Of a DNA stretch of 33,360 nucleotides, positions 7,965 through 15,471 are shown one piece after another (position 1 is the stretch's first letter; each line of letters opens with the position of its first letter). Origin of the DNA: Flavobacterium chungbukense (GTDB taxonomy: Bacteria > Bacteroidota > Bacteroidia > Flavobacteriales > Flavobacteriaceae); the NCBI RefSeq assembly GCF_020805785.1, contig NZ_JAJGZV010000010.1, positions 1 to 33,360 of the forward strand. Direction: 5' to 3'. Below the pieces are notes generated by a model. The model searched no databases. It worked only from the letters and a program-made list of their open reading frames with translations, and had not been told where the DNA came from. A program made the position numbers and the translations under genes.

Positions 7965-8426
7965 ATGAAATTTAATCTAGATTTTACAACCGGATACGGT
8001 CAATTTTATTTGAATGATAAAGACGAAGGAGATACAGGTTCTCCAGATTTTTGGACTGATCAAGCATTTAATGATAAACTCGCTGTAGAAAAAGGAGTTC
8101 TGGGTGTTTCTCTTGAGAATAGTGAAGGAATCGTAAAAGCTGAACTTGAAATTTTAAATTCGAAAAGTTTAATTTCAGATTTTAGCGATTTTGATCATGT
8201 TGTTGAAGCAAGTTTAGAGATAAACACAGGTTTTCTGCAAGTAAATGATTGCCCATTTTCTCTTCTTGTTTTAGAAGAAAAAATTGAAAAAGGAAATTAT
8301 AGGGTTCGTGTTTATTATAAAAATTTAAAAACTGCCTATGATGAAAATCCTAAAGATTTTTACAAAATAGAAATGTGGAAAGATTCTTATTTGGATAGAA
8401 CTGTTTTAAAAAGATTTGAAAATTAA
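7965..8426 (+). CDS. Conserved hypothetical, possibly ComJ-like fold
   Basis: A 153-residue cytosolic protein, predicted mostly beta. The start (DFTTGYGQFYLND), the FWTDQAF segment (28-34), the GVLGVSLE stretch, and the later GNYRVRVYYK strand resemble the layout I recall for ComJ, the B. subtilis inhibitor of the NucA nuclease (YxQF, WTDEA, GYxL). This is distant pattern similarity, not a firm assignment. No nuclease gene is adjacent; the partner upstream is the 135-residue helical protein. The gene ends just before a strong bidirectional terminator. Confidence 0.7.
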   Translation: MKFNLDFTTGYGQFYLNDKDEGDTGSPDFWTDQAFNDKLAVEKGVLGVSLENSEGIVKAELEILNSKSLISDFSDFDHVVEASLEINTGFLQVNDCPFSLLVLEEKIEKGNYRVRVYYKNLKTAYDENPKDFYKIEMWKDSYLDRTVLKRFEN

Positions 8427-8434
8427 ATTATAGG

Positions 8435-8484
8435 ATAAAAAAAAATAAGGTTTGACTTTAAAAATCAAACCTTATTTTTTTTTA
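8435..8484. terminator. Bidirectional terminator
   Basis: AATAAGGTTTGA (8444-8455) and its perfect complement (8465-8476) surround a 9-base loop. An A-run precedes and a T-run follows, so the stem plus U-tract works on both strands, for the plus gene ending at 8426 and the minus gene ending at 8502. Confidence 0.88.
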
Positions 8485-8501
8485 TTTTAGAATCGAAAAA
8501 T

Positions 8502-10244
8502 CTATTCCTCAGTAAGCATCAATTCTTTGATGTATTTTACTGGAGCACTCCCAAAACTTAAGAATTTTTCATGAAACTTTTTTAAGTTGAATTTATCTCC
8601 TTCTTTTTTCTTTAATTCTTCTCTTAAATTATAGATTTCGGTATAACCTGTAAAATAAGAACACAATTGAACTTGAGATAAGGTGGCACGTTTCCATTTT
8701 CCGTCTGCTTCTGCTTGCTGCTGGAAAGCTTCTTTTGTTAAAAGCTTAATTGCATCTTCTTTAGACATTTCTTTGGTGTGTACGCTAATGTCTAAAATAG
8801 TATTACAAGTTGTTCTAAGATTCCATTTATAATACATTAACCACATTTCATCAGAGTTTTTGTAACCGCTTTCTAGCATCATTTTTTCAGCGTAGACTGC
8901 CCAACCTTCAACCATGGCGCCATTTCCAAAGATTGATTTGATAATACTTGGCGATTGGTTACTATAAACTAATTGTGTATAATGCCCTGGAATTGCTTCA
9001 TGAATATTCAAGATTTGCAAAATATAATCGTTGTATTCTCTTAAAAAACTTTCGGCATTTTCTTTAGTCCATCCTGATAAACTTCCTACATTGTAATATG
9101 TGTTTGCATTTTTATCGTAAGGTCCAGGAGCAGAAATAGAAGCTCCGGCAACTCCCGCCATGTAAGCAGGTTCTTTACGAACTACCAATGGTTTTGAAGG
9201 ATCAATATATAACAAATCTTTTGCTTTTACATAAGCAGTCAATTCTGGAATTTGTTTTTCAATTTCAGATTGGAACTTTTCTGGAGTGGTATGTTTTAAT
9301 GAAATTTCATCAATTACCTGTTTGATCAATTCGAGTTTATCTGCTGGTTTTACAGCTTTACCTTTGTATTTTTCCCAAAGTTTATCGGCTAAAACAAACA
9401 TTTTTTCATGTAGATCTTTCTTGTGGTTTATAGCGATTTGGTAAATTTCATCGGCTGTATATCCTGACTGAATATTCAAATCAAATTTCTTCGCGTATAA
9501 AGCGCTTCCTAATCTAAAAGAACGAGGCGTTTTGTTTGGCAGTTTTTTTAGCCATTCTGCATAATCAGTAATAGCTTTTACAGAAACAGTTGCTTTTTCG
9601 AGTATTTGTTTCTTTTCTGCGTCGGATAACTTGCTTTTTTGTAAAGCATTTTTAAGATCATCTTGAAAAACAGAAGAACCTCCAAGGTTTTGGGCAATTG
9701 CTAGTTCTGTATGCTCCAAGGTAGGATTTTGGATGTTCTTTTTAGCAACTTCATAATAAGCAGGAATTCCATTCATTTTTGTGTTAAAAGCTCTTAAACG
9801 AGTTTCAAGACTGTCGTAATTTCCGTTTAATATTTCAGCAAAAGAACCGCATACATTGTATTCTGACGGATTCCATTGAAATAATTTCAGTTCCTTAATA
9901 TTGAAAATAATTCCTTTTAATTGATTTTTTATCATGTAATAATCTGTTTTATTATTATTTGATAATTGATCAATTGTATACGATTTTAGAGAATCTAATT
10001 GTGAGTTGGCAAAATCTATTTTTTGCTGATTTGCCTTTGCATCAGGAATAATTAAGATGCTGTCATACTTATGAAATCCAACCTCTGAAGCCCAGTTCGG
10101 ATTTATTTTCCATAATGCCGAAATGAAGTTATTTTTATAATTGTCAAATTTTTTGTTTAAATCGCCATCTTGGGTAGATTTAGCATTTTTTGCACAAGAT
10201 ATCAAAAGCAAAACTGCAAAAAATGATAGGCCAATTTTTTTCAT
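8502..10244 (-). CDS. DUF885 family lipoprotein, probable zinc peptidase
   Basis: A 580-residue envelope protein. The N-terminus MKKIGLSFFAVLLLISC is an SPII signal with the lipid-modified Cys at residue 17. The DUF885 hallmark HEAIPGH is at 415-421, a HExxxGH-type zinc site, followed by EGWAVYAE at 446-453, which should supply the third ligand. The length and the upstream helical region match DUF885 proteins, thought to be carboxypeptidase-like metalloenzymes. The ISAPGPYDK stretch (370-378) is also typical. The start lies 26 bases after the stop of the E1 dehydrogenase gene on the same strand, so co-transcription is likely. A bidirectional terminator ends the unit. Confidence 0.88.
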   Translation of the reverse strand: MKKIGLSFFAVLLLISCAKNAKSTQDGDLNKKFDNYKNNFISALWKINPNWASEVGFHKYDSILIIPDAKANQQKIDFANSQLDSLKSYTIDQLSNNNKTDYYMIKNQLKGIIFNIKELKLFQWNPSEYNVCGSFAEILNGNYDSLETRLRAFNTKMNGIPAYYEVAKKNIQNPTLEHTELAIAQNLGGSSVFQDDLKNALQKSKLSDAEKKQILEKATVSVKAITDYAEWLKKLPNKTPRSFRLGSALYAKKFDLNIQSGYTADEIYQIAINHKKDLHEKMFVLADKLWEKYKGKAVKPADKLELIKQVIDEISLKHTTPEKFQSEIEKQIPELTAYVKAKDLLYIDPSKPLVVRKEPAYMAGVAGASISAPGPYDKNANTYYNVGSLSGWTKENAESFLREYNDYILQILNIHEAIPGHYTQLVYSNQSPSIIKSIFGNGAMVEGWAVYAEKMMLESGYKNSDEMWLMYYKWNLRTTCNTILDISVHTKEMSKEDAIKLLTKEAFQQQAEADGKWKRATLSQVQLCSYFTGYTEIYNLREELKKKEGDKFNLKKFHEKFLSFGSAPVKYIKELMLTEE

Positions 10245-10270
10245 ATAATTAATTTTTAAAGCGTTTCTTT

Positions 10271-12247
10271 TTAATATTCCAATAATTCTTTAAGCGCAAT
10301 TTCAAATCGGTTTTTAGGCAAAAACTGATCTTCTAGTGCTTTTGTAAATGGAATTGGCGAATCTAAACTAGCGACACGTTTTACAGGAGCATCTAAATAT
10401 TCAAAGCAATTTTCCATAATTAAGGCCGAAATATCACTTGCAATTCCGCCAAACAAGGTATCTTCTTGATAAATAATCGCTTTTCCTGTCTTTTTAACTG
10501 ATTCGAAAATCGTTTCTGTGTCTAAAGGCTGTAAAGTTCTTAAATCAATTAGATCCGCATCTATTTCTGGGTGCTTAGCCAAAGTTTCTAAAGCCCAATG
10601 AACTGGCGCGCCAAATGAAATAATCGTTACCGATTTTCCTTCTTTTATCAAAGCCGCTTTTCCTAAAGGAATAGTGTAATATTCTTTTGGAACATCTTGA
10701 TAAATACTTCTGTACAATAATTTATGCTCGAAGAATAAAACCGGATTTGGATCATTAATTGACGTATTCAAAAGTCCTTTTGCATCATAAGGAAATGCAG
10801 GGTAAACCACTTTTAAACCTGGAGTTTTAGTAAACCAAGCTTCATTAGTTTGCGAATGAAAAGGTCCTGCCTGAGTTCCGCCGCCGCAAGGCATACGAAC
10901 CACAACATCAGCATTTTCGCCCCAACGGTAATGTGATTTTGCCAATAAATTTACAATCGGATTAAATCCTGTAGAAACAAAATCGGCAAATTGCATTTCT
11001 ACAATGGCTTTATAACCATTTATAGACAAGCCCATTCCAGTTGAGACAATGGCGCTTTCGCAGATTGGCGTATTTCGAATACGATCTTTTCCAAAAAACT
11101 CAACAAAACCATCTGTAATCTTAAATGCGCCGCCATATTCTGCAATATCTTGTCCCATTAAAACCAAATTTCTGTGTTTCTGCATTGATTCGTTTAAACC
11201 GTTTCGGATGGCATCAATAAAACGAATATTTTCGCTTTCTCCTTTTGTATTAACTTCTTCAAATTGATAAGGTTTATAAACATCATCTAATTCTCCGCTG
11301 TAAGTAGGTTCTATTTCTGGTTCGGCATTTGCTTTTGCCCAATTTTCATCAATTTCTTGTTTTATTTCAGCACGAAATTGTTCATCTAACTCTTCGGTAA
11401 GAATTTCATTTTCTAGCAAATACTTTTTATAATTAGAAACCGGATCTCTAAGTTCCCATTGATCCATTAATTCTTGCGGAACATATTTGGTACCACTCGC
11501 CTCTTCGTGCCCGCGCATTCGGAACGTTTTAAATTCCAACAAAATCGGACGCGGATTCTCTTTCATTTCTTCTTTTAATTGCGAAAGTTTATTAAAAACT
11601 TCCACTATATTATTTCCGTCAATAATCCAGCTTTCAATGCCGTAACCAATTCCTTTATCTGCCAAATTTTCACAGGCATATTGTTCGTTTGTTGGAGTTG
11701 AGAGTCCGTAACCATTATTTTCAATAATGAACATTACGGGAAGTTTCCAAACTGCAGCAATATTTAAAGCTTCGTGAAAATCCCCTTCACTCGTTGCACC
11801 TTCTCCAGTAAAAACCGCTGTTATTTTTTTATTGTCTTGAAGTTTATCAGCTAAGGCAATTCCGTCAGCAATTCCTAATTGTGGACCTAAATGCGAAATC
11901 ATTCCAATTATATTATATTCCTGCGTTCCAAAATGAAAACTTCTGTCACGTCCTTTGGTAAAACCATTTGCTTTTCCCTGCCATTGTGAAAATAATCGGT
12001 GCAACGGAATTTCTCTTGTGGTAAAAACACCTAAATTTCGATGCATTGGAAGTATGTATTCTGATTGGTCCAAAACAGCTGTAACTCCAACAGCAATAGC
12101 TTCTTGCCCGATTCCAGAAAACCATTTAGAAACTTTGCCTTGACGAATCAAGATGAGCATCTTTTCTTCGATTAATCGCGGTTTTAGTATTTTTTTATAT
12201 AAATCTAATAATTGAGCGTCGGTTAGGTTTTGTCGGTAAAAAATCAT
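10271..12247 (-). CDS. Fused alpha/beta 2-oxo acid dehydrogenase E1
   Basis: A 658-residue thiamine diphosphate enzyme with both E1 subunits in one chain. Residues 1 to about 330 are the alpha half, with the TPP-binding GEGATSEGDFHEALN block ending in ENNGYGLSTP and the phosphorylation-loop-like RMRGHEEASG. Residues about 338-658 are the beta half (QDIAEYGGAF, RIRNTPICESA, DLRTLQPLD). It decarboxylates a 2-oxo acid and passes the acyl group to E2 lipoate. Bacteroidota fusions of this type are generally annotated as branched-chain (2-oxoisovalerate) or related dehydrogenases; the substrate cannot be fixed from sequence alone. No E2 or E3 gene is adjacent. A -7 element is at 12273-12280. Confidence 0.9.
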   Translation of the reverse strand: MIFYRQNLTDAQLLDLYKKILKPRLIEEKMLILIRQGKVSKWFSGIGQEAIAVGVTAVLDQSEYILPMHRNLGVFTTREIPLHRLFSQWQGKANGFTKGRDRSFHFGTQEYNIIGMISHLGPQLGIADGIALADKLQDNKKITAVFTGEGATSEGDFHEALNIAAVWKLPVMFIIENNGYGLSTPTNEQYACENLADKGIGYGIESWIIDGNNIVEVFNKLSQLKEEMKENPRPILLEFKTFRMRGHEEASGTKYVPQELMDQWELRDPVSNYKKYLLENEILTEELDEQFRAEIKQEIDENWAKANAEPEIEPTYSGELDDVYKPYQFEEVNTKGESENIRFIDAIRNGLNESMQKHRNLVLMGQDIAEYGGAFKITDGFVEFFGKDRIRNTPICESAIVSTGMGLSINGYKAIVEMQFADFVSTGFNPIVNLLAKSHYRWGENADVVVRMPCGGGTQAGPFHSQTNEAWFTKTPGLKVVYPAFPYDAKGLLNTSINDPNPVLFFEHKLLYRSIYQDVPKEYYTIPLGKAALIKEGKSVTIISFGAPVHWALETLAKHPEIDADLIDLRTLQPLDTETIFESVKKTGKAIIYQEDTLFGGIASDISALIMENCFEYLDAPVKRVASLDSPIPFTKALEDQFLPKNRFEIALKELLEY

Positions 12248-12272
12248 CTAATTTTTTTGTTTTTTAGTGTTT

Positions 12273-12280
12273 CAAATATA
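12273..12280 (-). promoter_or_regulatory. -7 element TATATTTG of the E1 gene
   Basis: A full match to TAnnTTTG on the minus strand, 25 bases before the start. The triplet 19 bases upstream is CAA, not TTG. Confidence 0.45.
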
Positions 12281-12302
12281 ACAATTTGAGTTAATTTTAT
12301 TG

Positions 12303-12331
12303 GATTCTGAAATATTTTTTTAGTCAGAATC
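12303..12331. repeat. Small inverted repeat in divergent spacer
   Basis: GATTCTGA (12303-12310) pairs perfectly with TCAGAATC (12324-12331) across a 13-base T-rich spacer. It lies between the divergent E1 and oxygenase genes. It could be an operator or a hairpin; no further support. Confidence 0.35.
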
Positions 12332-12376
12332 ACGCTTTTAATGCCTGTGCTTAAGATTATTTTCTAAAATATTCTC

Positions 12377-12384
12377 TACCTTTG
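12377..12384 (+). promoter_or_regulatory. -7 element TACCTTTG of the oxygenase gene
   Basis: A full match to TAnnTTTG. Transcription would start near 12390, right at the base of a terminator-like hairpin. No TTG 19 bases upstream. Confidence 0.5.
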
Positions 12385-12389
12385 TTAGC

Positions 12390-12419
12390 GAAAGGTGCTT
12401 ATGACACCTTTCTTTTTTT
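12390..12419 (+). terminator. Terminator-like hairpin in the oxygenase leader
   Basis: GAAAGGTG (12390-12397), loop CTTATGA, CACCTTTC (12405-12412), then seven T. It sits before the start codon at 12438. ACCTTT at 12378-12383 could compete for the left arm if transcription began further upstream. Candidate attenuator or 5' stabilising hairpin, or the 3' end of a short RNA. Confidence 0.55.
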
Positions 12420-12437
12420 AAATAAAAAATGTAAAGT

Positions 12438-13388
12438 ATGCAAAACATTCCTAGTGTAGACTTACGTGATTTCCTTTCGGACGACCCGAAACGTAAACAA
12501 AAATTTGTAAATGAAATCGGCAGTGCATTTGAAAACATTGGCTTCGTAGCCTTAAAAGGTCATTTTCTTGATGATCAATTGGTAGACGAACTTTATGGCG
12601 AAATTAGAAACTTCTTCGCCTTGCCAATAGAAACTAAGCATAATTATGAAATTCCTGGAATTGGCGGTCAAAGAGGTTATGTTTCTTTTGGAAAAGAACA
12701 TGCTAAAGGACGCAAAGAAGGAGATTTAAAAGAATTCTGGCATTTTGGTCAATACGTTGACGAAAATTCAAGATGGGCTTCAGAATATCCAGATAATGTG
12801 GAAGTTACTGAGTTACCTCGTTTTAATGTGGTTGGTAAAGAAGCATATCAAAAATTAGAAAAAACCGGCGTTTATGTTTTAAGAGCTTTGGCTTTACATT
12901 TAGGTCTTGACGAGTTTTATTTTGATGAATATGCAAAAGAAGGAAACTCAATTTTAAGACCAATCCACTATCCTCCAATTACTTCTGAACCAGAAAATGC
13001 CATTCGTGCTGCAGCTCACGGGGATATCAATTTGATCACTTTGTTAATGGGAGCTCAAGGTAAAGGATTACAAGTTCAAAATCATAATGGTGAATGGATT
13101 GATGCCATTGCACAAGATGATGAATTGGTAATTAATGTTGGAGATATGTTGTCAAGACACACCAATAACAAATTAAAATCTACGATTCACCAAGTGGTAA
13201 ATCCGCCGAGAGAATTGTGGGGAACTTCACGTTATTCAATTCCGTTTTTTATGCATCCAGTAAGCGATATGCGTTTGGATTGTCTTGAAAATTGTATTGA
13301 TGAAGAAAATCCAAAGAAATTCGAAGATATTTCTGCGGGTGAGTTCTTGCACGAACGTTTAGTAGAATTAGGTTTAATTAAAAAATAA
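12438..13388 (+). CDS. 2OG-Fe(II) oxygenase, isopenicillin N synthase-like family
   Basis: A 316-residue non-haem iron oxygenase. The facial triad is visible as H194-x-D196 (AAHGD) and H251 (STIHQVV). The 2-oxoglutarate-binding RYS is at 265-267. The N-terminal DIOX_N-like part begins IPSVDLRDF, followed by GFVALKGH (35-42). GGQRGYVSFGKEHAKG (76-91) is typical of the family in Flavobacteria. The length matches isopenicillin N synthase-like dioxygenases. No beta-lactam biosynthesis genes are nearby, so the native substrate is unknown and the family name should not be read as antibiotic synthesis. The leader contains a terminator-like hairpin. Confidence 0.87.
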   Translation: MQNIPSVDLRDFLSDDPKRKQKFVNEIGSAFENIGFVALKGHFLDDQLVDELYGEIRNFFALPIETKHNYEIPGIGGQRGYVSFGKEHAKGRKEGDLKEFWHFGQYVDENSRWASEYPDNVEVTELPRFNVVGKEAYQKLEKTGVYVLRALALHLGLDEFYFDEYAKEGNSILRPIHYPPITSEPENAIRAAAHGDINLITLLMGAQGKGLQVQNHNGEWIDAIAQDDELVINVGDMLSRHTNNKLKSTIHQVVNPPRELWGTSRYSIPFFMHPVSDMRLDCLENCIDEENPKKFEDISAGEFLHERLVELGLIKK

Positions 13389-13404
13389 AACTTAAATAAA
13401 TTTC

Positions 13405-13461
13405 TCCCGAGGCTTCGGGATAAAAATTCCAAATTCCAATCTTCATTGGAGTTTGGAATTT
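13405..13461 (+). terminator. Two consecutive hairpins after the oxygenase gene
   Basis: TCCCGA/TCGGGA (13405-13420, loop GGCT) is followed by a longer stem, 13424-13440 with 13445-13461, 16 of 17 paired around a CTTC loop, then ATTTTTAT. The second stem consists of the AAATTCCAAATTCCAA word found elsewhere in the window. The TTG of the next promoter lies inside its right arm. Confidence 0.65.
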
Positions 13462-13482
13462 GATTTTTATAAACTATATTTA
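13453..13482 (+). promoter_or_regulatory. Promoter of the SUI1/YciH-like gene
   Basis: TTG (13453-13455), exactly 19 bases, TATATTTA (13475-13482), one base off the TAnnTTTG consensus. The start codon is 27 bases downstream. Confidence 0.6.
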
Positions 13483-13508
13483 TTGTAATTATTTAGAGAA
13501 TAAAAATT

Positions 13509-13841
13509 ATGGATTTTAAAGATCAATTAAAGAATTTATTTCCAGATCATGTTGAATCAAATGAACCAGAACAAGTTGAAGAACAAGAACATGTCCTGTA
13601 TGTTCAAAAAGAACCAATGATCTGTAAATTTGAAAAAAGAAAAGGAAAAGCAACCACAATTATTGAAGGTTATGAAGGCTCCGACGAAGATTTTAAAATC
13701 TTAGCCAAAGAAATCAAAACTAAATTAAGCGTAGGCGGCACTTTTAAAGATGATTCCATTATTATTCAAGGAGATTACCGTGATAAAATTATGGCAATTT
13801 TAAAAGAAAAAGGATTTAAAACCAAACGTGTAGGTGGATAG
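13509..13841 (+). CDS. SUI1/YciH-like translation factor
   Basis: A 110-residue protein with a C-terminal SUI1 (eIF1-like) fold: the basic KFEKRKGKATTIIEGYEGSD strand region (about 38-58), LAKEIKTKLSVGGTFKD (66-82), and the closing IQGDYRDKIMAILKEKGFK (86-104). These match the bacterial YciH family. Eukaryotic eIF1 secures start-codon choice; bacterial YciH is thought to act on initiation at the 30S subunit, though its role is not fully settled. The N-terminal 35 residues are acidic (EQVEEQEH) and probably disordered. It has its own promoter, 13453-13482. Confidence 0.88.
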   Translation: MDFKDQLKNLFPDHVESNEPEQVEEQEHVLYVQKEPMICKFEKRKGKATTIIEGYEGSDEDFKILAKEIKTKLSVGGTFKDDSIIIQGDYRDKIMAILKEKGFKTKRVGG

Positions 13842-13849
13842 AATAAATT

Positions 13850-13880
13850 AAATTCCAATTTTTAAATTCCAAATTCCAAG
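13850..13880. repeat. AAATTCCAA repeat copies
   Basis: AAATTCCAA-type words occur three times here (13850-13880). The same word builds the hairpin at 13424-13461 and appears as AAATTCCAAATTGCAA near 5257-5272. A dispersed, probably non-coding repeat of this genome. Confidence 0.55.
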
Positions 13881-13889
13881 TAAAAAAAC

Positions 13890-13921
13890 TTAGAATCTTA
13901 GTACCTCAGAACCTTAGCAAC
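13890..13921. repeat. Four tandem degenerate octamers
   Basis: TTAGAATC, TTAGTACC, TCAGAACC, TTAGCAAC in direct tandem, consensus TTAGNANC with period 8, ending 10 bases before the nucleoside phosphorylase start. The leader they form is poor in G. Confidence 0.75.
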
Positions 13922-13931
13922 TTAAAAAAAA

Positions 13932-14801
13932 ATGATCCAATCATCAGAATTAATACTAAATCCAGACGGAAGCGTTTATCATTTAAACCTGCGTCCTGAA
14001 CATATTGCATACGACATTATTTTTGTTGGTGACCAAAATAGAGTGGAGAAAATTACCCAATTTTTTGATTCAATTGAATATTCCACTCAAAAAAGAGAAT
14101 TTAAAACCCAGACCGGAATTTACAAAGGCAAGAGAATTTCTGTAATTTCTACCGGAATTGGCCCAGATAATATTGATATCGTTTTAAATGAATTAGACGC
14201 ATTAGTTAATATCGATTTAAAGACGCGTGAACCAAAAGAAACGCTAACTTCACTAAACATTATCCGAATTGGAACTTCGGGTTCTTTGCAAGAAGATATT
14301 CCAGTAGACAGTTTCGTAATGTCAAAATTTGGTCTAGGATTAGACAACATGCTCCGCTCCTATTTAATTGATGATGTTTCGATTACTGAAATGGAAGACG
14401 CTTTTGTGCAACATACTAATTGGGATTCTAAAAAAGGAAAACCATATGTAACACAATGTTCTGAGGAATTAGAAAAACTAATTGAATCTGATAAAATATT
14501 TAAAGGAATTACAGCTACAGCAGGCGGTTTTTACGGTCCGCAAGGAAGAGTTTTACGTTTGAATATTCCAGACGAAGAATTGAATAACAAAATGGATAAT
14601 TTTAGTCATAATGATACTAAAATTACTAACTTAGAAATGGAAACTGCAGCAATATATGGGCTTTCTGCGCTTTTAGGACATAATGCATTATCGCTTAATG
14701 CAATTATCGCTAATCGTGCATCTGGAACTTTTAGTGAAGACCCTTACAAAGCTGTAGATGAATTAATTGCTTACACGTTGAATAAACTGGCTGGGAATTA
14801 A
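13932..14801 (+). CDS. Nucleoside phosphorylase (PNP/UDP family)
   Basis: A 289-residue enzyme that should split a nucleoside with phosphate to base and ribose-1-phosphate in salvage. Family features are the early FVGDQNRVEKI (31-41, phosphate-loop GDxxR), STGIGPDNIDI (75-85), IIRIGTSGSLQEDIP (112-126) and the late NLEMETAAIYGL (235-246), whose Met-Glu contacts ribose. The R(I/V)GTSG form is close to uridine phosphorylases, but the purine or pyrimidine preference is not certain. The gene follows the SUI1-like gene after 90 bases of repeat-rich leader and could share its transcript. Confidence 0.85.
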   Translation: MIQSSELILNPDGSVYHLNLRPEHIAYDIIFVGDQNRVEKITQFFDSIEYSTQKREFKTQTGIYKGKRISVISTGIGPDNIDIVLNELDALVNIDLKTREPKETLTSLNIIRIGTSGSLQEDIPVDSFVMSKFGLGLDNMLRSYLIDDVSITEMEDAFVQHTNWDSKKGKPYVTQCSEELEKLIESDKIFKGITATAGGFYGPQGRVLRLNIPDEELNNKMDNFSHNDTKITNLEMETAAIYGLSALLGHNALSLNAIIANRASGTFSEDPYKAVDELIAYTLNKLAGN

Positions 14802-14927
14802 TTTCGTATTTAATTTATAGATTAAAAGTACTTAAAAGAGCATTCTTGCTGGAATATTCATTTTTTATAGCGTTTATATTTTAATTGAAAAAATAGAAGG
14901 CTAACTTTAAGCAAAGAAAATTATAGA

Positions 14928-15404
14928 ATGGAACAAGAAACGCATAAAAAAATATTATTTAAATACTATAGTGATTATCTAGATGAAGTAGTATCTGAAA
15001 CCATGTGGGCAGAAATTATAGATTTAGAAAAAGGTCTTTTCAAATTGGATAACATTCCTTTTTTTGGGCCTTTAATTGCTACAGACGATCTTTTTTACGC
15101 AGAATTTGATGAAACTGAAAAAAAATTCATGCATAGAAAAACGATTCAAAACTCTGGAAATTCGATTGTACAGATTGCAGTTTTAGAAAAAGGTTTTGAT
15201 GCAGCAATTATCCGAGAAAAATTAAAGGCAATTAATTGTTTGTCGGATGCATTAAATGAAACCTTTTTTGCTGCAGAAATTGGCAAAGATGTTGATTATG
15301 CATTGGTAAGAAGCCTGCTGAGCGAATATGAATCGCAGGAAATTATCGAGTTTGCAGAACCGTGTCTTTCAGAAAAACATCGAACAGATTTATTAAAAAA
15401 TTAA
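14928..15404 (+). CDS. DUF4265-like conserved protein
   Basis: A 158-residue cytosolic protein of unknown function. The pattern ETMWAEIIDLEKGLFKLDN, then IPFFGPLIATDDLFYAEFDE, is what I recall from DUF4265 (a tryptophan-led strand, Leu-Asp-Asn-Pro-Phe, then Asp-Asp in a second strand). The C-terminal half is helical and acidic. No catalytic residue can be named. It stands 126 bases after the nucleoside phosphorylase, with no good terminator between, and 67 bases before the binding-protein gene. Confidence 0.6.
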   Translation: MEQETHKKILFKYYSDYLDEVVSETMWAEIIDLEKGLFKLDNIPFFGPLIATDDLFYAEFDETEKKFMHRKTIQNSGNSIVQIAVLEKGFDAAIIREKLKAINCLSDALNETFFAAEIGKDVDYALVRSLLSEYESQEIIEFAEPCLSEKHRTDLLKN

Positions 15405-15444
15405 ACTAACCAAACTTAATTAATACGCATACGCATACCAAGCA

Positions 15445-15465
15445 ACTTAACTTAACTTAAACTTA
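15445..15465. repeat. ACTTAA-type tandem repeats in leader
   Basis: ACTTA units repeat with period 5-6 upstream of the start at 15472, preceded by TACGCATACGCATACC (15423-15438), itself a doubled TACGCA. The region contains almost no G after 15441. Confidence 0.55.
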
Positions 15466-15471
15466 AAAGAA

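Noticed and set aside
12338..12538. Minus-strand frame covering the oxygenase leader
   Set aside because: It overlaps the oxygenase start and the leader hairpin; no family features, and the promoter on the plus strand is better supported.
12438..13388. Beta-lactam biosynthesis role for the isopenicillin N synthase-like gene
   Set aside because: No ACV synthetase or other pathway gene is near; the motifs only show the broad 2OG-Fe(II) oxygenase family.
13405..13461. Riboswitch between the oxygenase and SUI1-like genes
   Set aside because: The two hairpins are simple inverted repeats followed by a T-rich run and precede the next promoter's -7 box; no multi-helix junction is seen.
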